DNA from: an uncultured Steroidobacter sp.
GTDB lineage: Bacteria; Pseudomonadota; Gammaproteobacteria; Steroidobacterales; Steroidobacteraceae
Direction: 5' to 3'
Length of the DNA stretch: 28,200 nt
NCBI RefSeq assembly: GCF_937958065.1
Contig: NZ_CALFXI010000108.1
Span: 1 to 28,200 of the forward strand
The notes beneath the pieces are model-generated. The model saw nothing but the letters and a program-made list of their open reading frames with translations. It was not told the DNA's origin and made no database searches. Shown piece by piece: positions 15,849 to 23,269 of this stretch. The position numbers and the translations under genes were made by a program. Positions within the stretch are counted from its first letter, which is position 1. Every line of letters begins with the position of its first letter.

Positions 15849-17404
15849 GCCGCCGGGTACTGCTCGCGAAGCTCGCGTTTGAGTACTTTGCCGATCGCGT
15901 TTCGCGGCAGCTCCGCGACCAGCCGGACGGCGGACAGGCGCTGCGTCTTGCCCAGACGCTCGTTGGTCCATCGTTTGATTTCATCGACGCTGGCAGTAGC
16001 GTCCGGCCGCAGCACCACGAACGCCACCGGCGTCTCGCCCCACTCCGGCGACGGCACGCCGACCACGGCGCCATCACGCACGGCGGGATGTTGAAAGAGC
16101 ACCGCCTCCAGATCGCTCGGATAGATATTGAAGCCGCCGGAGATGATCATGTCCTTGCGGCGATCCAGCAGGGTCAGAAACCCATCCGCATCGAAGCGCC
16201 CGACATCGCCGGTGCGGATGAAACGATTGCCCGCGGCGTCGTACCACTCGGCCTCGGCCGTCTTGCCGGGCTGGTTGAAATAACCTTTCATCATTGCGGC
16301 CGAACGGCCGACCACCTCGCCGATCTCGCCCGGCGGCACTTCCCGGCCTCGCTCGTCGATCAGGCGAATGTCGTGGCCCGGCACCGGCGTGCCGACGGTA
16401 TGCAGCTTGTCTGGAAACTCGTGCGCGAGCAGCTGACAAGTGCCGCCGCCTTCGGTCATGCCGTAGTACTCGATCAAGCCACCGGGCCAACGCCGCAGTA
16501 TGTCCGCCTTGAGCGCGGCGGCAAACGGCGCGCTGGTACAGAACTTCATGCGATAGCTGCGCAGATCGAACCGGTCGAAGTCGGGGTGATCCATCAGCCG
16601 CCGATACTGGACCGGCACCAGCATCGCATGCGTCGCCTTGTGATGTTGTGACAGCTCGAGGAACCGGCCCGCATCGAACCTGGACATCAGCACCACCGTG
16701 CCGCCGCCAGCGATCGCGGGAAAGAAACTCACCAGCGTGGTATTGGAATATAGCGGTGTGGAGCAGATCGTCACCGCCTCGCGGTCGTAACCGAAGTTGC
16801 GGGCCCGGCGCACATGAGCCCAACGCATGCTATGCGGTTGCACGATGCCCTTCGGCGTGCCGGTCGTGCCGGACGAATAGATGATGTTGAAAGCGGCATC
16901 GGGCGCGATCGGCACCGGCACCGGCGCGCTGCCCGCCGGCGCCAGCCAGGCGTCGAGCGATCTCACTCCCGGCGCACGATCCAGGCGGACGAGTTGCAAC
17001 CCTGGCGGCAGTGCCTCCCTCGCCAACATCGTCGCCACGGGCTCATCGAGAAACAGGATCTTCGCGCCGCTGTCGGCGAGCATGGTCACGAGCGCTTGCG
17101 GTGTCGCCGCTGGCGACAACGGCGCAACCGCGACGCCGGCACGCAAGGCGCCGAGGAACACGAGGCCATATTCGACACAGGATCCGGCGCATATCGCTAC
17201 CGACTCGGCGCTGCCCACCCGATCACGTTGCAAGGCAACCGCCACCCGATCCATCGCTGCATCCAGCTCGCCGTAAGTGACACAGCGCTGTGCATCGATC
17301 AGCGCCGGATGGCGCGGGCGCTGCTGGGCGTGGGCATGGATCAAATCGGCAATCAGGCCAGATTCCTGTTCGAACAATGTCTCGGGCGTAGTGACATTCA
17401 GCAT
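15845..17404 (-). CDS. AMP-dependent acyl-CoA synthetase/ligase
   Basis: About 519 residues of the ANL adenylating superfamily, activating a carboxylic acid as acyl-AMP and then acyl-CoA. Core motifs: A3 YSSGTTGTPKG (about 176-186), A5 YYGMTEGG (313-320), A7 RTGD (397-400), A8 DRRKDMIISGGFNIYPSDLE, and A10 PRNAIGK with catalytic Lys506. The substrate is unknown; medium/long-chain fatty acids, aromatic acids or steroid side chains are all possible. The start (ATG 17404) is the first Met before family-like sequence but lacks a good ribosome site, and an upstream GTG/TTG is possible. It diverges from an SDR gene, and together with the facing lipase suggests lipid or aromatic-acid degradation. 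Confidence 0.88.
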   Translation of the reverse strand: MLNVTTPETLFEQESGLIADLIHAHAQQRPRHPALIDAQRCVTYGELDAAMDRVAVALQRDRVGSAESVAICAGSCVEYGLVFLGALRAGVAVAPLSPAATPQALVTMLADSGAKILFLDEPVATMLAREALPPGLQLVRLDRAPGVRSLDAWLAPAGSAPVPVPIAPDAAFNIIYSSGTTGTPKGIVQPHSMRWAHVRRARNFGYDREAVTICSTPLYSNTTLVSFFPAIAGGGTVVLMSRFDAGRFLELSQHHKATHAMLVPVQYRRLMDHPDFDRFDLRSYRMKFCTSAPFAAALKADILRRWPGGLIEYYGMTEGGGTCQLLAHEFPDKLHTVGTPVPGHDIRLIDERGREVPPGEIGEVVGRSAAMMKGYFNQPGKTAEAEWYDAAGNRFIRTGDVGRFDADGFLTLLDRRKDMIISGGFNIYPSDLEAVLFQHPAVRDGAVVGVPSPEWGETPVAFVVLRPDATASVDEIKRWTNERLGKTQRLSAVRLVAELPRNAIGKVLKRELREQYPAA

Positions 17405-17598
17405 CGCGGCGGTCGCGGACTTGTTTCCTGAAGGCCGGCACAATGCCACATGCCCCTGGCAGCCGACAGCCACGCCCCGGCGCCATTGCATTAATTCATA
17501 CTCGCGGACACACTCGGCGCCTGAATCGATGCCAACGACAAAGCGTTCCGCGACCCGTTCCGGTCTGCGAAAAACGCGCCCGAATCGGTAGGACAACC

Positions 17599-18411
17599 AT
17601 GCAGATTCCCGACCCCGCCGTCGCAGGCCAGCTCAAGGGCAAGGTCGCGCTCGTTACCGGTGCCGCCAGCGGCATCGGCCGCGCCAGTGCCATCGTGTTC
17701 GCGCAGGCGGGTGCGGCGGTGGTGGCGCTGGACCGTGCGGTCGAGGTCGAAGAAACCGTCGCCTGCATCCGCAAGGAGAACGGTCGCGCCACGGCCATCG
17801 TCAGCGATTCATCTCAGGAACCGAACATTGCGGATGCCATCGACACGGCGGTCCGCGAATACGGCGCGCTCGATGTTTGTTTTGCGAATGCCGGCATCAG
17901 CGGCGGACTGGTGCCGCTCAACGAGCAGACGCCCGAGCACTGGCTGCAGGTACTCACCGTCAATCTGATCGGCACATTCCTCGCCGTGAAGCATGCGGCC
18001 CGAGTCATGACTCCGCGCAAGCGCGGCTCGATCATCTGCACCGCCTCGGTCGCCGGCCTGCGTTCCGGTGCTGGCGGCTCGCCGTACAGCGCCAGCAAAG
18101 CGGGCGTCATCAGCCTGGTGCAAACGACGGCATACCAGCTGTCCGGCAGTGGCGTACGTATCAATGCCATCTGTCCGGGCCTGATCGAGACCGGCATGAC
18201 CCAGCCCATCTTCGAGCAGGCGCGGGCGCGCGGCACCGACAACAAGATCGGCCAGCTCAATCCGCTGCGCCGCGCTGGTGCGCCGATCGAGATCGCGCGC
18301 ATGGCCCTGTTCCTCGCCTCGGACGCCGCTTCCTACGTCAACGGTCAGGCCTTCGCGGTGGACGGCGGACTCTCCAGCTCGCATCCCATCGTTCCGCCCC
18401 GGCTGCCGTGA
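17599..18411 (+). CDS. Short-chain dehydrogenase/reductase (classical SDR)
   Basis: A 270-residue NAD(P)-dependent oxidoreductase. The cofactor motif TGAASGIG is at 20-27, NAG at 97-99, the catalytic Asn near 122, Ser150 in CTASVAG, and YSASK giving Tyr163/Lys167. The C-terminal VNGQAFAVDGGLSSS is typical of FabG-like SDRs. The acidic residue after the second strand (ALDRA) favours NAD over NADP. The start is set by TAGGA six bases upstream; the in-frame extension to 17443 lacks a site. Divergence from the acyl-CoA synthetase suggests a common lipid, sterol or alcohol pathway, but the substrate cannot be read from sequence. Confidence 0.92.
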   Translation: MQIPDPAVAGQLKGKVALVTGAASGIGRASAIVFAQAGAAVVALDRAVEVEETVACIRKENGRATAIVSDSSQEPNIADAIDTAVREYGALDVCFANAGISGGLVPLNEQTPEHWLQVLTVNLIGTFLAVKHAARVMTPRKRGSIICTASVAGLRSGAGGSPYSASKAGVISLVQTTAYQLSGSGVRINAICPGLIETGMTQPIFEQARARGTDNKIGQLNPLRRAGAPIEIARMALFLASDAASYVNGQAFAVDGGLSSSHPIVPPRLP

Positions 18412-18465
18412 CGGAACCGAGTCCGCGGGCGGAGCGTCTCGGTAGGAGACAAACGGAGAACGCTC

Positions 18466-18750
18466 ATGCGCGACTACGAGCGCTACGATGATGACGACTC
18501 GGATGATTACGTGCCGCTGCGCCGGAGTTCGGCGTACGGCGCCATCGAATCCATTCTGCTGCTAGGCGCGCTGGCGCTGATCGCGATGCCCGCGATCAAG
18601 GGCATTGCCCGACGCTATCGCATCCGCAACCCAGTGGCCGCCGAAGACGAGATGATCGATGAATCGCTCAAGGAAACCTTTCCCGCGAGCGACGCGCCGG
18701 CGCATCGATACGTCGATATTCCAGTGAACCGGCGCGATACCACACACTGA
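18466..18750 (+). CDS. Small single-pass membrane protein with ETFPASD motif
   Basis: A 94-residue protein of unknown function. The N-terminus is strongly acidic (a run of Asp/Tyr/Glu in residues 2-15), followed by a hydrophobic segment at about 28-46 (ESILLLGALALIAMPAI) and a basic stretch. The C-terminal part contains DESLKETFPASDAPAH, a short motif that recurs at the ends of many otherwise unrelated small proteobacterial proteins. A clean ribosome site (GGAG seven bases before ATG) supports expression. It lies 54 bases after the SDR gene and may share its transcript. It ends 19 bases before the stop of the opposing response regulator. Confidence 0.8.
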   Translation: MRDYERYDDDDSDDYVPLRRSSAYGAIESILLLGALALIAMPAIKGIARRYRIRNPVAAEDEMIDESLKETFPASDAPAHRYVDIPVNRRDTTH

Positions 18751-18769
18751 CGCGCCTTGCCGAGGACGC

Positions 18770-19126
18770 TCAGCGCTTCAGACGCATCAACTGCGCGATC
18801 AGCACATTCGGTAGCACCGGCTTCGACAAGCGCGGCGCGCTGCGAGCCGCCTCCGGGAACAGCCGGTCTTCATCCGCGTAAGCCGTTGCGAACACGAACG
18901 GCACCTCTTTGCTGCGCAGCTGGTCGAGCAGCGGAAACACATACTCGCCGTTGAGATTCACATCGAGGACGGCGACAGTCGGCTGCTCCCGCGCGATCAG
19001 CTCCTGCGCCTCGGCCAGACTCGATGCCGGGCCGAGCACGCGCGCGCCCTGCTCCTCCAGCATCGTCTGCATGTCATAGGCGACGATGAAGTCGTCCTCG
19101 ACGACCAGCACCGTCATGCCCGACAT
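18770..19126 (-). CDS. Single-domain response regulator (receiver only)
   Basis: A 118-residue CheY-like receiver with no output domain. The acidic pocket is E10/D11/D12 (LVVEDDF), phosphoacceptor Asp55 (VAVLDVNLNG), Thr81 (FATAYAD) and Lys102 (LSKPV). The VLDVNLNGE block is typical of receivers paired with HWE/HisKA_2 kinases in general-stress and light signalling. GAGGGG before 19126 sets the start; Met4 (19117) is an alternative. It follows the sensor kinase on the same strand after 139 bases, so the two likely form a phosphorelay pair. With no output domain, it would act by protein contact or as a phosphate sink. Confidence 0.9.
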   Translation of the reverse strand: MSGMTVLVVEDDFIVAYDMQTMLEEQGARVLGPASSLAEAQELIAREQPTVAVLDVNLNGEYVFPLLDQLRSKEVPFVFATAYADEDRLFPEAARSAPRLSKPVLPNVLIAQLMRLKR

Positions 19127-19265
19127 CGGCCCCTCGAGCGTGCCTTGAGGACCGCTGCCATCGCCGCCTTCGCGATGTGGCGGGCACCTCGCGGGAAACA
19201 GCAGGACGCGCGGATTGCGCATCACCGCCGGCCGCGTCATGGGCGCGCCGCCGGTGCGAACGACT

Positions 19266-20672
19266 TCAGGAGCCGCGCATGACCTGGAGCTTGACGAGGT
19301 TGACGCGGATCCGCGTGCCAGGCCGACGCCCTTGCGCAGCAGCGCCTTCGTGAAATCGAGCAGACCGCTCCGGGCGTCCACCGAACTGGCGCGCGACCAT
19401 GTCGATGATCTTGGCGCCCAGTCCGCCTGTTTCTTGTGAATGTTTGTCATAGCCCACTCCGTCATCGGAAACTTCCAAAACCGCGACCGAATCCGCGCCG
19501 TACTCGAGCACGACACTCACCTCGCCAGAGTCACCGGGCGCGAACGCATGTTTGACTGCGTTCATCACCAGCTCGCTGGTCAGCACGCCGAGCGACACCG
19601 CATCCCGCGCATTGATCTCCAGCGGCTCGACCTGGCAGTGGATCCGGATCAGATCTCCCGGCGGCAGGCCGGCACGGATGTCTTCGAGCACCGCGCCGAG
19701 CACTTCGTTGAGCTTCACCGTCGCAAAGTCCGCTCCCAGGCGCAGCTTGCGATGGGCCGATGCAATGGCCTGCACCCGCATGCGAGCGGCGCTCAGGGCG
19801 CGCGCGGCATCGGGGTTCTTCACGGCACGTTGTTGCATCGTCAGGAACGACGACACCAGCGCGAGGTTGTTGCCGACTCGATGGTTGACATCGGTCAGCA
19901 GAGACTCGGCTCGCGCGCGCTCGCGATGGGCTTCGTCGGCGGCTTGCGCCAGTTCCTCTGTGCGCGCCTGTACGCGCTGCTCCAGTTCGGCATTATGCGA
20001 AGCCAGCTGCAACCGGCTGGCGTGAATGGTTGCCACGTATCGGCGCACGCTGATCAGCGCGAACAACGCCAGCACGCCGCAAGCGAGCAGCATCATGACC
20101 ACCGCGGTACTGAATCGATCACGCAGATCGGCGGATGCGCGCTGACGTTCCACGAGCAGTTGCTGCTCGAATTCGGTGGCAGCTTCGATGCGCGAGCGGA
20201 TGTCATTCATCGTGGGCAGGCCGGAGTGTTGAAGCGCGGCGACCGCGTCGGAACGGCGTCCGTCGTGATGCGCGGCCAAGGCCGTATCGATGCCGGCCAG
20301 GCGCTGCTCGATCAGCGGCGCGAACGCTTCGAAATTGGCGACCTGTGGAGGACTGTCGGCGAGCATCTGGCGCAACGCGGCCAACTGCCGAGGCAGCAGC
20401 TCGCCGGCTTCGCGATGCGGTTCGAGAAACGCTTCATCGCCGGTCAGCAGGAAACCGCGCAGACCCGATTCGGCGCCGCCCAGCGTGAGCAGCGTCTGGT
20501 TGAGTGCCCGCTGCACTTCCATCGTGTGCACCACCAGTTGGTCCGCATCGACCCCCTGGCGCGATACATGGAAGGTGAGCCCCGCCGAGCACAGCAGCAG
20601 CAGAAAACTGAGCGCAATAGTGGCGACCAGCGCGCGATTTTGGCGCAGGGAGGGTTCTTGTAAGACTTGCAT
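19266..20672 (-). CDS. Membrane sensor histidine kinase, CHASE3 - HisKA_2 - HATPase
   Basis: A 468-residue inner-membrane kinase. TM1 is about residues 14-36. The periplasmic region 40-185 carries the CHASE3 signature (LGGAESGLRGFLLTGDEAFL). TM2 is about 188-210, followed by a coiled coil. The dimerisation/phosphoacceptor segment DVNHRVGNNLALVSSFL (His264) marks the HisKA_2/HWE-like class. The ATPase domain has the N-box ELVMNAVKHAF (Asn371), DDGVG (403-407) and GGLGAKII. Between the last helix and PGTRIRV there is a somewhat long Arg/Ala-rich insert (about 433-450). The ATG at 20672 starts just before TM1; 20714 is an alternative. It lies downstream of proB on the same strand and upstream of the response regulator. 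Confidence 0.9.
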   Translation of the reverse strand: MQVLQEPSLRQNRALVATIALSFLLLLCSAGLTFHVSRQGVDADQLVVHTMEVQRALNQTLLTLGGAESGLRGFLLTGDEAFLEPHREAGELLPRQLAALRQMLADSPPQVANFEAFAPLIEQRLAGIDTALAAHHDGRRSDAVAALQHSGLPTMNDIRSRIEAATEFEQQLLVERQRASADLRDRFSTAVVMMLLACGVLALFALISVRRYVATIHASRLQLASHNAELEQRVQARTEELAQAADEAHRERARAESLLTDVNHRVGNNLALVSSFLTMQQRAVKNPDAARALSAARMRVQAIASAHRKLRLGADFATVKLNEVLGAVLEDIRAGLPPGDLIRIHCQVEPLEINARDAVSLGVLTSELVMNAVKHAFAPGDSGEVSVVLEYGADSVAVLEVSDDGVGYDKHSQETGGLGAKIIDMVARQFGGRPERSARFHEGAAAQGRRPGTRIRVNLVKLQVMRGS

Positions 20673-20681
20673 GATCCGCTG

Positions 20682-20697
20682 TTGGACGAATGTCCAA
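20682..20697. promoter_or_regulatory. TTGGAC-GAAT-GTCCAA inverted repeat upstream of kinase
   Basis: A perfect 6-4-6 palindrome begins 10 bases before the preferred kinase start (20672). It could be an operator or an RNA hairpin occluding the ribosome site. Just upstream on the minus strand, TAGTAT preceded by TTGCAC at 15-base spacing is a weak promoter candidate. If the kinase really starts at 20714, the repeat would be coding. Confidence 0.35.
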
Positions 20698-20737
20698 GCG
20701 GCCGATACTAACAAAGCCGACGCAAGTGCAACGAGCG

Positions 20738-21883
20738 TCAGCGCGTCAGAACCAGATCGTCCCGGTGAATCATTTCATCGCGGCCATGGAAGCCGAGCAG
20801 TGCCTCGATCTCGCTCGACTTGTGTCCGAGCAGCCGCTCGGCCTCGGAACTCGAGTACGCGACCAACCCGCGCGCGATTTCCGCGCCGGCCGCATCACGC
20901 ACGATCAGCGCGTCCCCGCGCTGGAACGGACCGACGATGCGAGTGACACCCGCGGGCAGCAGACTCTTGCCGCGACTCAGGGCTGCCGCCGCGCCCTCAT
21001 CTACATAGAGCTCACCGGCCGGCTGCAACGTGCCGGCGATCCATTGCTTGCGCATGGTCGACGGACTAGCTGACGGATAGAACCACGTGCAACGCGCGCC
21101 TTCCTCGATCCGGCGCACCGGATGCAACTCTCTGCCGAGAGCCACACACATATGACAGCCTGCACCGACGGCGATTTTCGCGGCAGTAATCTTGGTCGCC
21201 ATGCCGCCCGTGCCGACCGCGGACGCCGACCCGCCAGCCATCGCCTGGATCTCCGACGTGATCGCACGCACTTCCGGAATGAATTGCGCGTTGGGATCGC
21301 GCGTGGGATCGGCCGTATACAGACCATCGACATCCGACAGCAGGATCAGGCAGTCGGCGCTGATCATCTGCGCCACGCGCGCCGCCAGACGGTCGTTGTC
21401 ACCATAACGTATCTCGGCGGTCGCGACGGTGTCGTTCTCGTTGATCACCGGCACCGAGCCGAGCTTCAACAAGGTGCGCAGCGTGCTGCGTGCATTCAGG
21501 TACCGGCGACGCTGCTCGGTGTCGCCGGGCGTGAGCAGGATCTGCGCGACGCTCAGCTCGTGCAGCTGGAGCACTTCCGTCCAGGCGTGCGCCAGACGGA
21601 TCTGCCCGACCGCCGCGGCGGCCTGCTTCTCCTCCAGCTTCAACTTGCCCGGCGCCAACCCGAGCTGCCGCCGCCCCAGCGCGATCGCGCCCGAGGACAC
21701 CAGCAGCACCTCCTGGCCGCGCCGGCGCAGGGCGCCGATATCGGCGGCCAGGGTTTCCAGCCAGTCACGCTTGACCGCGCCACTGCCGGCGTCGGCCAGC
21801 AAGGCCGAGCCGACCTTGATGACGATACGCCGTGCCTGTAACAACGGCCGGGCCGACGAATGTTCTCGTGACGTCTCTGTCAT
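20738..21883 (-). CDS. proB: Glutamate 5-kinase ProB with PUA domain
   Basis: A 381-residue cytosolic kinase, first step of proline synthesis, normally feedback-inhibited by proline. The amino-acid-kinase domain shows RRIVIKVGSALLAD, VLLVSSGAIALGR, KQAAAAVGQ, VPVINENDTVATAEI and the GDNDRLAARVA and LLSDVDGLYTADP blocks. MATKITAAKIAVGAG is the phosphate-binding C-terminal part. After about residue 275 comes a PUA domain (GTLQPAGELYVDEGAAAAL ... VGPFQRGDALIVRD). Length is typical. The start at 21883 is the first Met before conserved sequence, without a good ribosome site; the frame upstream is antisense to the acidic-protein gene. The usual neighbours obgE/rpmA/rpsT are absent. The kinase gene follows 65 bases downstream. 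Confidence 0.95.
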   Translation of the reverse strand: MTETSREHSSARPLLQARRIVIKVGSALLADAGSGAVKRDWLETLAADIGALRRRGQEVLLVSSGAIALGRRQLGLAPGKLKLEEKQAAAAVGQIRLAHAWTEVLQLHELSVAQILLTPGDTEQRRRYLNARSTLRTLLKLGSVPVINENDTVATAEIRYGDNDRLAARVAQMISADCLILLSDVDGLYTADPTRDPNAQFIPEVRAITSEIQAMAGGSASAVGTGGMATKITAAKIAVGAGCHMCVALGRELHPVRRIEEGARCTWFYPSASPSTMRKQWIAGTLQPAGELYVDEGAAAALSRGKSLLPAGVTRIVGPFQRGDALIVRDAAGAEIARGLVAYSSSEAERLLGHKSSEIEALLGFHGRDEMIHRDDLVLTR

Positions 21884-21976
21884 GGCATGAAGTGTGAAAG
21901 GGCGCGGCAGTGTAGGCAGCGGCCGGACCCCCGTCCATCCGCCCATGCAAGACGGCGCCGGCGCTGTTTCACTCAC

Positions 21977-22005
21977 TTGGCAGTCTTTGAGAATGCCCCT
22001 AATAT
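21977..22005 (+). promoter_or_regulatory. Sigma70-type promoter of the acidic-protein gene
   Basis: TTGGCA (21977-21982), a 17-base spacer and TAATAT (22000-22005) form the best -35/-10 pair in the window. Transcription would start near 22012 and give a leader of about 40 bases. It lies in the divergent gap between proB and the acidic-protein gene and points rightward. Confidence 0.7.
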
Positions 22006-22012
22006 TCCGCCG

Positions 22013-22028
22013 CCGGTGAATACACCGG
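22013..22028. promoter_or_regulatory. CCGGTG-AATA-CACCGG inverted repeat at the promoter start site
   Basis: A perfect 6-4-6 palindrome lies immediately downstream of the predicted +1, 13 bases before the GAGG ribosome site. The position fits either a repressor operator or a 5' leader hairpin. Confidence 0.5.
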
Positions 22029-22051
22029 TTCTCGTCGTTTGAGGTGTGTGC

Positions 22052-22393
22052 GTGGCCAGAGATTACGACCCGGTCCAGGGAAAATGGTATGAAGATCTCG
22101 AAGAAAACGAGGTCTTCAAGGTCCTGTCCGTGGATCCCGACCAGGAGTTGGTCGAAGTCCAGTACGAGAACGGCGATATCGAGGAGATCGACCTCGATAC
22201 CTGGCACGAGCTCGACCTCGAACAGGCCGATGAGCCGGAAGGCTGGGCCAGCGACGACGAGGACGAGGAAGAGGAAGAAGACGAGGACGAAGACGAGGAC
22301 GATTGGGACGAGGACGACGACGATTGGGACGACGACGAGGATGAAGACCTCGACGACGACGACGACGATTACAACGACCGGGACGACGCCTGA
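22052..22393 (+). CDS. Small protein with hyperacidic C-terminal tail (DUF6763-like)
   Basis: A 113-residue protein. Residues 1 to about 63 form a compact domain (ARDYDPVQGKWYEDL, FKVLSVDPDQELVEVQYENG, a likely small beta-barrel). Residues about 68-113 are almost entirely Asp and Glu with three Trp/Tyr punctuations, encoded by GAC/GAG/GAT triplet runs that are prone to slippage. I recall similar gammaproteobacterial proteins under the label DUF6763; function unknown. GTG at 22052 is the start because GAGG (22041-22044) lies seven bases before it, versus one base before the GTG at 22046. It has its own strong promoter. The acidic tail suggests nucleic-acid mimicry, cation binding or a chaperone-like role, all inference. 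Confidence 0.83.
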   Translation: MARDYDPVQGKWYEDLEENEVFKVLSVDPDQELVEVQYENGDIEEIDLDTWHELDLEQADEPEGWASDDEDEEEEEDEDEDEDDWDEDDDDWDDDEDEDLDDDDDDYNDRDDA

Positions 22394-22402
22394 GCGTCCC
22401 GG
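22378..22402 (+). terminator. Hairpin spanning the stop codon of the acidic-protein gene
   Basis: CCGGGACG (22378-22385) and CGTCCCGG (22395-22402) form a perfect 8-base stem with a 9-base loop holding the TGA. There is no following T-run, so termination efficiency is uncertain. Confidence 0.5.
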
Positions 22403-22432
22403 CAGGCTTACCGCCCCTCCGATAGCTTTCAT

Positions 22433-22461
22433 GACCGCGCCCGGCCCAACGCGGCGCGGTC
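22433..22461 (+). terminator. Second hairpin downstream of the acidic-protein gene
   Basis: GACCGCGC (22433-22440) pairs perfectly with GCGCGGTC (22454-22461) across a 13-base loop. It lies between the acidic-protein gene and the photolyase pseudogene. The following sequence is not T-rich. Together with the preceding stem it may form a tandem 3' end. Confidence 0.4.
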
Positions 22462-22506
22462 ACTCCAGATCCTCCCCCTGCATCGCATAGCGATAGGCGC
22501 GCCGCC

Positions 22507-23085
22507 GTGCCACGATCCGCCGCATCCCGGACTGCAATCGTCTGGTTTCGGCGCGATCTCCGGCTGACCCACCATCCCGCCGTGTCCAGGCCCTGGAGCA
22601 GGCCGAACGGATCGTGCCGCTGTATGCCGATGCCGCCCGACGAGGAACAACCTTGGGCGCCGGGCCCATCACGCCTGCTCGCCCTGGACGCCGGCCTGCG
22701 CAAAATCGGCAGCCGGCTGCTGGTGCAAAAAGGCCCGTCCTCGACCGCCCTGCGCCGCTGCGTCCGACACCGGGGCGACGCCGATTTGCTGGAACCGGCT
22801 CTACGAACCGGCGGCATTGAAACGCGATGCCGAGGGGCCACGGCGCCGACGATGACGGCGTGTCAGTCGAGCAGAGCAACGCGGCATCGTGTTCGAGCCG
22901 GGCACGATCTCGAACGGGACAGCAGCTGCCGCTATCGAGTCTTCACCTATCCGGCCGGACGCGATCGACCGGACCGGAACGACACCTCGCGCGTGTCACC
23001 GCATTTGCATTTCGGTTAGATCAGCGCGCGGCAGAGTGTCGCTGCGCTCCGACACTCGATGCGCAGAACTGCGCACGCGAATGGT
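22507..23085 (+). pseudogene. phrB: Decayed, truncated deoxyribodipyrimidine photolyase
   Basis: Photolyase motifs occur in the right order but in all three frames. TAIVWFRRDLRLTHHPAV (from about 22534) is followed after a frame change by EQAERIVPLYADA, then DEEQPWAPG and LALDAGLRKIGSRLLVQK in the first frame. CWNRLYEPAALKRDAE (about 22787-22834) is in the second frame, then DGVSVEQSNAA, FEPGTISNG and YRVFT in shifting frames. Last, DTSRVSPHLHFG is followed by an in-frame TAG (normally Glu of HFGEI), and homology resumes as ISARQSVAAL. The FAD-binding C-terminal half is missing. At least five frame changes plus a nonsense codon and an internal deletion rule out a single sequencing error. An intact ancestor would have repaired pyrimidine dimers using blue light. 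The homologous GTG start is at 22507. Confidence 0.88.
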
Positions 23086-23269
23086 GCCGCCCGCGGCCGT
23101 GTTACAGCAGGCCGGCGTCGAACTGGACCAACCCATCCTCCGCCAGTGCTCGACCTTGGGGAATCCCGCAAGCGCGCGCTTTCAGGTTATTCCCAGCTGC
23201 GTTAATGAATTAGCGATTGAATCCGTAGCTCGTCGCCGATGCGAAATCCTCGCCGAGGGACGCATCAGC
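23086..23269. other. Spacer between photolyase remnant and desaturase
   Basis: No recognisable coding homology; this occupies the place of the lost photolyase C-terminal half. It includes an AT-richer patch (about 23200-23225, TTAATGAATTAG) that is the only plausible promoter zone for the lipid operon, but I see no confident -35/-10 pair. Confidence 0.4.

Noticed and set aside
21884..22432. Extension of proB to 564 codons with a Val-rich N-terminus
   Set aside because: It is the antisense of the Asp/Glu triplet run (GAC/GAG read backward gives Val/Leu) and crosses a divergent promoter.
22889..23269. Extension of the desaturase to 449 codons
   Set aside because: It merges photolyase remnant sequence; desaturase homology and a ribosome site begin at 23270.
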